The notes below the pieces were generated by a model that saw nothing but the letters and a program-made list of their open reading frames with translations, did not search any database and was not told where the DNA came from. Below are positions 1 to 5,154 of a stretch of 11,222 bases of DNA, in pieces. A program made the translations under genes and the position numbers. Where the stretch lies: contig CAYJVB010000026.1 of the NCBI GenBank assembly GCA_964373575.1, forward strand, positions 1-11,222, given 5' to 3'. This stretch comes from CAYJVB01 sp964373575 (GTDB lineage: Archaea > Aenigmatarchaeota > Aenigmatarchaeia > CG10238-14). Within the stretch, counting starts at the first letter, position 1, and each line of letters opens with the position of its first letter.

Positions 1-42
1 TTTGATGAATTTATCAAGGGATTAGGGGTGATTTTGTGTTAA
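1..42 (+). CDS. Possible C-terminal end of a + strand protein (partial)
   Basis: The frame starting at base 1 is open for 13 codons, ends with FDEFIKGLGVILC, and stops with TAA at 40-42. It would converge on ftsY with a 15-base gap, a tightness seen at other convergent gene ends in this window. Thirteen codons are too few to identify a family or to exclude chance, so this is only a candidate gene end. Confidence 0.3.
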   Translation, partial: FDEFIKGLGVILC

Positions 43-57
43 GTTAACAGACCCGTA

Positions 58-1071
58 TCAAATCAGTTCTTTAACAACCTTCTCTGGATCATAAATTTCA
101 AAATCCCTGTACTCTTGACCTTTCCCCAAAAACAAAACAGGTTTCTTCAGTACATAAGCAGCTGATAAAATACTCCCCCCCTTCTTTGAAACATCATTTT
201 TAGTCAATATTAATGCATCCACGCCTACAGCTTCATCAAACATCCTGCACTGATTAATTATATCATTACCTGTCATGCTGTCCAAAACTAAAATCTTCAA
301 ATCCGGTTTATTAACCCTAATAACTTTTTGTAATTGATCCATGAGATTTTTATTCGTATGAGACCTTCCAGCCGTATCAGCAAGCACAACATCTATACCT
401 TTCAATTGCGCATGTTTAACAGCATCAAATACAACTGCTGCAGGATCGCTTCCATACTGATGCTTTATCACTTTAACTTTCAGCCTATTTGCATGTTCTT
501 CAAGCTGTTCTATAGAAGCAGCTCTGAACGAATCACCGGCAGCAAAGACAACAGAATATTTTTTTTGTACTAACCAGTTGCCAAATTTAGCCAATGTAGT
601 TGTTTTCCCAGATCCATTAAAACCTAAGAAAGCTATCAACATTGGCCTCTTTTCTTTTCTCGACTTTTCAGCTAAATCTTGGACATCAATTTTAGGCACA
701 GTAAGCACCTCAAGTAAGCTATCTTTAATTGTTTTTTGAATAACCTCTTTCACTTTGATTCTATTTGCATCCTTGCCTATCAAATTCTTTTTTATATCCT
801 CTTTCAACTTTTCAATTACTTCAACAGCAACATCAGCTTCAAGCAAGTCTACTTCTATCTCATCAAAAATACCAGCAAGATCATCTTCAGTGATTTTTCT
901 TTCAACAACTTTTTTTACAACTTTCTCAGTAATTTCCTTGATAATATGCTTTTTTTCAGAAACAGGTTTTTCCTTCTCTTCGGTTTTCTTAACTTTCTCT
1001 GATTTACCAGTAACTTTTTTAGTGACAGTTCGTACAATATCGGTTAACTTTTTCTTAAGGAGATCAAACAT
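58..1071 (-). CDS. ftsY: Signal recognition particle receptor FtsY (SRP GTPase)
   Basis: This is the SRP receptor GTPase. It docks ribosome-SRP complexes at the membrane and, with SRP54, drives co-translational targeting. Numbering from the GTG at 1080, a lysine- and glutamate-rich N-terminal region (about 1-60) is followed by the helical N domain (about 60-140) and the G domain. Visible motifs are the P-loop GFNGSGKTTT (153-162), DSFRAAS (183-189), DTAGR (235-239), TKND (293-296) and the closing GKGQ (319-322). The full length of about 337-340 aa is normal for archaeal FtsY. The pfdA stop is at 1083-1081 and is followed by GTG-ACC-ATG-ATG. I prefer the second ATG (1071), because the GTGA there can act as the ribosome site five bases upstream. 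GTG 1080 and ATG 1074 remain possible. The pfdA-ftsY order is the common archaeal operon. Confidence 0.96.
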   Translation of the reverse strand: MFDLLKKKLTDIVRTVTKKVTGKSEKVKKTEEKEKPVSEKKHIIKEITEKVVKKVVERKITEDDLAGIFDEIEVDLLEADVAVEVIEKLKEDIKKNLIGKDANRIKVKEVIQKTIKDSLLEVLTVPKIDVQDLAEKSRKEKRPMLIAFLGFNGSGKTTTLAKFGNWLVQKKYSVVFAAGDSFRAASIEQLEEHANRLKVKVIKHQYGSDPAAVVFDAVKHAQLKGIDVVLADTAGRSHTNKNLMDQLQKVIRVNKPDLKILVLDSMTGNDIINQCRMFDEAVGVDALILTKNDVSKKGGSILSAAYVLKKPVLFLGKGQEYRDFEIYDPEKVVKELI

Positions 1072-1080
1072 CATGGTCAC

Positions 1081-1509
1081 TTAATTTTGTTTTTGCATGA
1101 TTCTCTGTATGTCAAATTCTAATTCAACCAACTCTTCTGCAGTTTTCATCATATCATTTTCGATTGTTTTTAGACCATCATTGAGCACTCTCCTATTGTC
1201 TTCCAGTATGTTTTTTGATTTGTCAAAATTAACATCGACTGCAACATCAGATCCTATTAGGATTATCATCTTATCAGCATCTTCCAACGAACCTTTCACA
1301 TATACACCAGAACCTAGAGGGATAAAAATATTATTGTCATTTTGATTTTTGAGTTCATCTAGAGATGCGAGTGTGTTATTGACTTCAATCAATCTGTTTA
1401 AAATTAAATTTCTTCTACTATCCAAAACCTTTGCTCTTTGCTGAAGTACTTGATATCTTATAACCTTGTCTCTTTCTTGTTCATCAACCATGAAATTATC
1501 TTCTTTCAT
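1081..1509 (-). CDS. pfdA: Prefoldin alpha subunit (GimC alpha)
   Basis: This is the alpha subunit of prefoldin, the jellyfish-shaped ATP-independent chaperone that passes unfolded proteins to the thermosome. The 142 residues show the family layout: an N-terminal coiled-coil helix (about 8-58), a central beta region with IPLGSGVYVKG and DVAVDVNFDKS, and a second long C-terminal helix (about 98-140). The translation starts at ATG 1509. A second in-frame ATG at 1491 (MVDEQERD) is also possible, and most prefoldin alphas begin close to their first helix. The stop abuts the ftsY start, so the two genes are probably co-transcribed and translationally coupled. Ribosomal protein L18a/LX, often upstream of pfdA in archaea, is not present here. 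The upstream neighbour is a divergent glycosyltransferase gene. Confidence 0.93.
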   Translation of the reverse strand: MKEDNFMVDEQERDKVIRYQVLQQRAKVLDSRRNLILNRLIEVNNTLASLDELKNQNDNNIFIPLGSGVYVKGSLEDADKMIILIGSDVAVDVNFDKSKNILEDNRRVLNDGLKTIENDMMKTAEELVELEFDIQRIMQKQN

Positions 1510-1632
1510 AAACTTTTAAACCAATCCTATTCAATTTTAAGATAACTAGCACAAAATTAGATGATATAAGTTAGTGAGATTTGTTAAGTATAGACAGAGA
1601 ATTATAGATGAATATATGAAAGGCAGAAAACC

Positions 1633-2766
1633 ATGAATAAAAAATATAAAATTTTAATTTTTAGTGGACCCTATGGGCATCAAAGTATAGGTCAAGCAGC
1701 AAATGATTTTTTAATCGATATACCAAATGTAGATATTAAAACAATTAATTTCTATGATAATCTTCAAACTACCTCGAAAGCTTTTGTTATAATTTACCGT
1801 TATTTACCCTTCTTATTCAAAATTCCATTTGAAATTAGTAAAAATCCAAATGCCATGAAGATGATAAAAAATCATATTAACGATCGAAAAGGAAATAACA
1901 TAATAAAAATATTGAAAAAAGAAAACCCTGACATAGTGATAAACGTTTTTTGGGAATACATACCGGTATTGGATAAAGTTAAACGCTCACATAAATTCAA
2001 ATTGATTAACATAATAACAGATCCTGTTAATTTTCATCCCATCCTCATTTCTCACGAAGCAGATTATAATTTTAGTTTCGGCAAATCTCCTACACAAATT
2101 GCCAAAAAATACAACATAAATAAGAATAAAATTATTACGACTGGTTGGCTGGTAAGAAAGAATTTTTTTAAATCACACAATACTAATAAAATACGAAAAA
2201 AATTAGATATTAAGAACGATCTCACTTTTCTTATTTGCGGCGGAAGTGAAGGAACTAGTGGTATTTTGTCAATATTACCTGTTCTATTTTTAACAAAATT
2301 TTCACGCCCATTACAAATAATATTCATTAATGGTCATAATAAAAAATTATCGGGAATCATAAACAAATTATATAAAGCAGCTTCTAAGATAAACCCAAAG
2401 ATACCAAAGATCATTATAAAAAACTTCACTGACAGAATGGATAAATATATGTCAGTATCAGACTTAGTGATCGGCAAAGCTGGACCTAATTTGATATTTG
2501 AGAGTGTTGCTTCAAAAAAGCCGTTCATCGCGATCTCACACATAAGTGGACATGAAGACGGAAATCTAAAAATGATCGAAAAATATAATATAGGATGGGT
2601 GGCTGAAGATATGATTTCTTTTAATAAAATTATAAAAAAGATAATTTCCAACCCAAAAATTTTAGAAAATAAAAGACAATATCTAAATAAATTAGCCGAA
2701 TTTAGTTATGAAGCTGGAGTGCAACTTAGAAAAAAAGTTATAGAATTGAGAGATTCAAAACTATAA
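1633..2766 (+). CDS. GT28 / MGDG-synthase-like glycosyltransferase
   Basis: This is a GT-B fold glycosyltransferase of the MurG / MGDG synthase / processive diacylglycerol glucosyltransferase group. It probably moves a sugar from a nucleotide-sugar to a lipid or envelope acceptor at the inner membrane face. The N-terminal half has GPYGHQSIGQAA (12-23), standing in for the family's GGGH..AA loop. It also has TDPVNFHP (129-136) and TGWLVRKNFF (170-179), which matches the TG.PVR..F segment. The C-terminal donor domain has GGSEGTSG (203-210), FTDRMDKYMSVSDLVIGKAG (265-284) and PNLIFE (285-290). The length of 377 aa is normal. The ATG at 1633 has a weak AAAGG six to ten bases upstream. The product is unusually rich in Lys, Ile and Asn compared with the neighbouring housekeeping genes, which is compatible with transfer. 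The acceptor and sugar cannot be read from sequence. Confidence 0.82.
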   Translation: MNKKYKILIFSGPYGHQSIGQAANDFLIDIPNVDIKTINFYDNLQTTSKAFVIIYRYLPFLFKIPFEISKNPNAMKMIKNHINDRKGNNIIKILKKENPDIVINVFWEYIPVLDKVKRSHKFKLINIITDPVNFHPILISHEADYNFSFGKSPTQIAKKYNINKNKIITTGWLVRKNFFKSHNTNKIRKKLDIKNDLTFLICGGSEGTSGILSILPVLFLTKFSRPLQIIFINGHNKKLSGIINKLYKAASKINPKIPKIIIKNFTDRMDKYMSVSDLVIGKAGPNLIFESVASKKPFIAISHISGHEDGNLKMIEKYNIGWVAEDMISFNKIIKKIISNPKILENKRQYLNKLAEFSYEAGVQLRKKVIELRDSKL

Positions 2767-3231
2767 ATTCAATCCCATCTCATCTCTTGCAACGTCTTTC
2801 AATAATCTTATAAGGTTTATCAGATTTTTCCTCTTTATCGCAACTGCTCCCACGGTTCTGTACTTACTACTAGCTCTAGTTAAATGATCATGCTTTGTTT
2901 GGTTGATTCTAACAAAAGTCTCTTCCCCGGGGTAATTTGGTTTGAATACATTAAGCCATAAAGTTTCATCCCCCTGTTGGTCAATTCTCCCAACAAATTT
3001 GCTATCCCCCGTATAGTAGAATATTTTCGCCGGACCCTTTTCATCATAGTTAACTTTCTTTTCTATCAATAGCCTCTCCAAAATTTTTGTAACTGTATGC
3101 CTATTAAGCTCAAGTAAGCTTGCTATATCCGTTATCGTTAACCCTCTCGTGCTGGATCTCAGAGTTTGCAATACTCTTCCTGTGTTTTTTGTGTCATATT
3201 CAACCTCTCCTGCCCTTTTTCTTTCGATCAT
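2761..3231 (-). CDS. Winged helix-turn-helix DNA-binding protein
   Basis: This is a probable transcription regulator of 156 aa. Residues about 15-72 look like a winged helix: a leading helix (GRVLQTLRSS), then LTITDIASLLELNRHTVTKI as helix-turn-helix, LERLLIEKKV, and a wing ending KIFYYTG. This resembles MarR/ArsR-like or ROK N-terminal domains. The C-terminal part (about 80-156) is predicted beta-rich and ends in an amphipathic helix (NLINLIRLLKDVARDEM). I do not recognise it, and it could be a ligand-binding, dimerisation or nucleic-acid-binding domain. The ATG at 3231 is fixed by an in-frame TGA directly before it. No separate ribosome site is present, and a TATA box at the right distance suggests a leaderless mRNA. 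The stop overlaps the convergent glycosyltransferase stop by six bases. An adjacent palindrome suggests autoregulation. Confidence 0.72.
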   Translation of the reverse strand: MIERKRAGEVEYDTKNTGRVLQTLRSSTRGLTITDIASLLELNRHTVTKILERLLIEKKVNYDEKGPAKIFYYTGDSKFVGRIDQQGDETLWLNVFKPNYPGEETFVRINQTKHDHLTRASSKYRTVGAVAIKRKNLINLIRLLKDVARDEMGLNL

Positions 3232-3250
3232 TCACATATCACCCAAGATA

Positions 3251-3258
3251 TATTTATA
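3251..3258 (-). promoter_or_regulatory. TATA box of the winged-helix gene (leaderless promoter)
   Basis: On the minus strand TATAAATA begins 27 bases before the ATG at 3231. That is the spacing expected when transcription starts at or next to the start codon, and it agrees with the absence of a ribosome site. The inference is a leaderless transcript. No good purine-rich BRE is visible just upstream. Confidence 0.55.
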
Positions 3259-3264
3259 AGGTGG

Positions 3265-3285
3265 TATATATAAATGTTATATATA
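3265..3285. promoter_or_regulatory. 21-bp perfect palindrome, candidate operator
   Basis: TATATATAA and its exact reverse complement TTATATATA are separated by three bases (ATG at 3274-3276). The site begins seven bases upstream of the TATA box of the winged-helix gene. This is a typical place for a dimeric regulator to bind, possibly the gene's own product. The composition is purely A/T in the arms, so chance symmetry of alternating AT is a real alternative. Confidence 0.4.
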
Positions 3286-3355
3286 TAATATCTATACATT
3301 ACTGCCAATGAGGGTTGAAACACAAGTTATGCGATAAGACTTGGCATATTAAATA

Positions 3356-3369
3356 CTTTTTTAAAAAAG
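3356..3369 (-). terminator. Oligo-T terminator after tRNA-Val
   Basis: Immediately after the tRNA 3' end, with a short trailer TGCTC, the minus strand reads a run of six T within the palindrome CTTTTTTAAAAAAG. Archaeal RNA polymerase terminates at such T runs. It would separate the tRNA from the downstream winged-helix gene. Confidence 0.6.
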
Positions 3370-3373
3370 AGCA

Positions 3374-3461
3374 TGGGTCCAGGCAGAATTGAACTGCCCC
3401 CCCTGCCTATCTTAGATATTCTCCTGTAAGGGCAATGTCCTAACCGATAGACTATGGACCC
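3374..3461 (-). tRNA. tRNA-Val(UAC), with a 16-nt intron at 37/38
   Basis: The acceptor GGGTCCA pairs with TGGACCC, with discriminator A73 at 3374. The D-arm is GTCT/GGAC, the T-arm is GGCAG-TTCAATT-CTGCC, and the variable loop is GGGG. No 3' CCA is encoded. The anticodon stem TTGCC/GGCAG closes only if 16 nt are removed (3409-3424). This leaves loop CTTACAA with anticodon TAC at 3428-3426, hence valine, and a 72-nt mature body. Archaeal valine tRNAs commonly carry CTTACA at this place. A TTTAAG box starts 31 bases upstream, and a T-run terminator follows. Confidence 0.93.
3409..3424 (-). other. tRNA-Val intron, canonical BHB with minimal inner helix
   Basis: The precursor folds as anticodon stem, then a four-pair central helix CTTA/TAAG (loop positions 32-35 with intron bases). 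The 3-nt bulges are CAG on the 5' side and ATA on the 3' side. The inner helix is only GA/TC closed by GAATA. Cuts between the second and third bulge bases release exactly these 16 nt. The splice site 37/38 is the usual archaeal one. The fold was done by eye. Confidence 0.85.
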
Positions 3462-3486
3462 TTGAAAATACACATATCACAATGCA

Positions 3487-3495
3487 CTTAAACTT
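3487..3495. promoter_or_regulatory. Shared, bidirectional TATA element (tRNA-Val and coiled-coil gene)
   Basis: Read on the minus strand, AGTTTAAGT places TTTAAG 31 bases before the tRNA-Val 5' end. Read on the plus strand, ACTTAAACT lies 30-38 bases before the ATG at 3525. The same heptamer TTTAAGT precedes the initiator tRNA, which supports the minus-strand role. Use in the plus direction is inferred from spacing only. Confidence 0.5.
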
Positions 3496-3524
3496 TTTGT
3501 CCCAAAGTATTAATTAGTGATGTG

Positions 3525-3764
3525 ATGAGAAGAGAAGAAGAAATCTTTGGATTTAAACCAATTTTGGAGAAACCTCAGCTAGTTGATAATAAATCAATAA
3601 TACAATATGACGAAGTTTCAAAACAACTTAGTGTAATCTCCAAATATGTTGCCATGCTGTCAAAAAGGGTTGACGATGCATTAGCTTTAACTAGAGTGCA
3701 AGAAGAGAAAATAAAAGATATTGAAAACAGGATAGAAACTTTAACTGCAAGAGAATTAGAATAA
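3525..3764 (+). CDS. Small coiled-coil protein of unknown function
   Basis: I do not recognise a family. The product of about 79 aa begins with a charged, proline-containing segment (MRREEEIFGFKPILEKPQ). It continues as one long predicted helix with heptad-like hydrophobics from about residue 28 to 76 (for example LSVISKYVAMLSKRV), suggesting a parallel coiled coil or a partner-binding helix. There is no signal peptide or membrane span. I chose ATG 3525 over the adjacent GTG 3522 because GTGA at 3517-3520 sits four bases upstream of it. The gene is 24 bases before the MFS transporter's first ATG and probably co-transcribed with it, so a role with the transporter is possible but unproven. Confidence 0.65.
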   Translation: MRREEEIFGFKPILEKPQLVDNKSIIQYDEVSKQLSVISKYVAMLSKRVDDALALTRVQEEKIKDIENRIETLTARELE

Positions 3765-3788
3765 TTTTATTATAATTCACAAGTGTGC

Positions 3789-5054
3789 ATGATGGATAAG
3801 AGAACCTTTCTATGGGCCCTTTACGATTTTGCAAATACTCCTTTAACGGCTGCTATAGGGGGTCTATACTTAGCTCAATGGATAGTATTAGATAACGGTC
3901 TCGATGAAATTTGGTATAGTGGAATATTTACTTTAGTTACAGTTTTTCTTCTTATAACTTCACCTTTTTGGGGGGCATGGTCTGATAAGATAGGCCGGAG
4001 AAAGCCTTTCATTACTGTGATGACTTTTATTTTACTAATAGCAGGAGGGCTTCTTGGTCTTGTAGCAACTTCTTCTTTGTCTTCACTCACAAGAATAACT
4101 TTAGTTTTGATACTATTTTTTATTATACAGTATTTCTATCAAGTCAGCTTGATCTTCTATAACTCCCTCCTAAAAAAATTATCCACACCTACCACAATTG
4201 GAAAAATTTCTGGAATTGGACAACTATTTGGAGAATTAGGTTGGCTTTTGGGTCCAGCTATATTACTTCCATTTGCTACAGGGCAAATAACTCTATTGGG
4301 CGAACCTGGAAGAGCGCAAGTTTTTATTCCGGCTGTTTTAATTCTTGCCGTTTTAGGTTTACCAATGGTTTTTTGGTTTAAAGAACCGAAAACAAAGACA
4401 AAGGAGAAAAAGGTAGATTTTAAGATTGTTTACAACAAGACAATTGAAGGATTCACATCTTTGATTAAGAAAAACAAAAATGCAGCTTTTTTCCTAGTTG
4501 GTTTCATGTTAGTTTCAGATGCACTCCTGACAAGTCAGCTCTATTTCGCGATATATCTAGATCAGATGTTTAAAATAAATGATACCCAAAAATTTTTAGC
4601 TTTGGCGTTACTTGAAGTAGTTGCTATTATCAGTGCCTATATCATCGGAAAACTAAGCGATACCTATGGAATGAAAAAATTTCTTATTTTATCATGTTGG
4701 ATTCTTGTTTTTGGATTCTTTTCTCTTGCTATGAATTCGTCTTTAATTCTTGTCTATATCCTTGCCTTAATACTTGGTGTAGGGTTTGCGGGTTTTTATG
4801 TCACTAGCAGAGGTTTGTTACTGAAAATCTCTCCAATTTCACAACATGGAGAATATTTTGGTTTTTATTCTACCTTTCAAAAGTTCGCTTCAATAATTGG
4901 TCCATTAACCTGGGGAGCCATTGTATTATTATTAAAAGATTATGGGTTAGTTAGGTATCGTGTAGCTATATTAGCATTAACCATTTTGATGCTAATTGGA
5001 ACATTAATATTGAGAAAAGTTTCTGAAATAAAAAGTAGCGAAGGGAAGATTTGA
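3789..5054 (+). CDS. MFS transporter, UMF1/Atg22-like family
   Basis: This is a twelve-span major facilitator superfamily permease. The N-terminal WALYDFANTP is the hallmark of the UMF1 / Atg22-like family. The loop GAWSDKIGRRKP is MFS motif A between helices 2 and 3, and the equivalent GKLSDTYGMKK occurs in the second half. A charged central loop (KEPKTKTKEKK) separates the two six-helix bundles. Atg22 proteins export amino acids from the yeast vacuole. Prokaryotic members are mostly uncharacterised, so the substrate is unknown. The reading frame also offers GTG 3783, but ATG 3789 or ATG 3792 (MDKRTFLW) is more likely. The length of about 421 aa is normal. The last six codons and the stop are antisense to the 3' end of the initiator tRNA (19-bp overlap), so the protein's C-terminus SSEGKI is built from tRNA sequence. 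Confidence 0.88.
   Translation: MMDKRTFLWALYDFANTPLTAAIGGLYLAQWIVLDNGLDEIWYSGIFTLVTVFLLITSPFWGAWSDKIGRRKPFITVMTFILLIAGGLLGLVATSSLSSLTRITLVLILFFIIQYFYQVSLIFYNSLLKKLSTPTTIGKISGIGQLFGELGWLLGPAILLPFATGQITLLGEPGRAQVFIPAVLILAVLGLPMVFWFKEPKTKTKEKKVDFKIVYNKTIEGFTSLIKKNKNAAFFLVGFMLVSDALLTSQLYFAIYLDQMFKINDTQKFLALALLEVVAIISAYIIGKLSDTYGMKKFLILSCWILVFGFFSLAMNSSLILVYILALILGVGFAGFYVTSRGLLLKISPISQHGEYFGFYSTFQKFASIIGPLTWGAIVLLLKDYGLVRYRVAILALTILMLIGTLILRKVSEIKSSEGKI
5030..5034 (-). terminator. T5 terminator of initiator tRNA, inside the MFS gene
   Basis: Just past A73 the minus strand reads C, then TTTTT. This is the same arrangement as at tRNA-Val (short trailer, then T run). It lies inside the coding region of the convergent transporter. 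Confidence 0.5.
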
Positions 5055-5131
5055 ACTTCCGGCCTCAGGGTTATGAGCCCTGCGAGCACTCCATTGCAGT
5101 CTGCTATCGCAGAAGACTGCTCCACTTCGCT
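5036..5131 (-). tRNA. Initiator tRNA-Met(CAU), with a 21-nt intron in the D-loop
   Basis: The acceptor AGCGAAG pairs with CTTCGCT, giving A1:U72. The anticodon arm is CAGGG-CTCATAA-CCCTG with three consecutive G:C pairs next to the loop. Both are archaeal initiator hallmarks. The T-arm is GGAAG-TTCAAAT-CTTCC, and the anticodon CAT is at 5075-5073. The D-stem GAGC/GCTC encloses 31 nt instead of about 10. Removing 21 nt gives loop AGTCTGGAGT, the usual archaeal initiator D-loop with GG at 18-19. The mature body is 75 nt and no CCA is encoded. The 3' end overlaps the transporter stop by 19 bp. Confidence 0.92.
5094..5114 (-). other. D-loop intron of initiator tRNA, relaxed BHB
   Basis: The intron contains a perfect hairpin TCTGC-GATA-GCAGA. 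Outside it come a 5' bulge TCT, a four-pair helix GCAG/CTGC, and a 3' bulge AAT. There is no outer helix, so the motif is the relaxed h-B-H' form. Cutting TC/T and AA/T gives the mature D-loop. Because T flanks both ends, the boundaries could shift by one base without changing the product. Confidence 0.8.
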
Positions 5132-5154
5132 GTGCTATCAATACAATACACTAA

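Noticed and set aside
3314..3321. GTTGAAAC resembling the end of some CRISPR repeats
   Set aside because: Only one copy, no repeat-spacer pattern and no cas gene.
3374..3461. Reading tRNA-Val as an intron-free tRNA with a long variable arm
   Set aside because: The anticodon stem then fails to pair, whereas the BHB intron model explains every helix.
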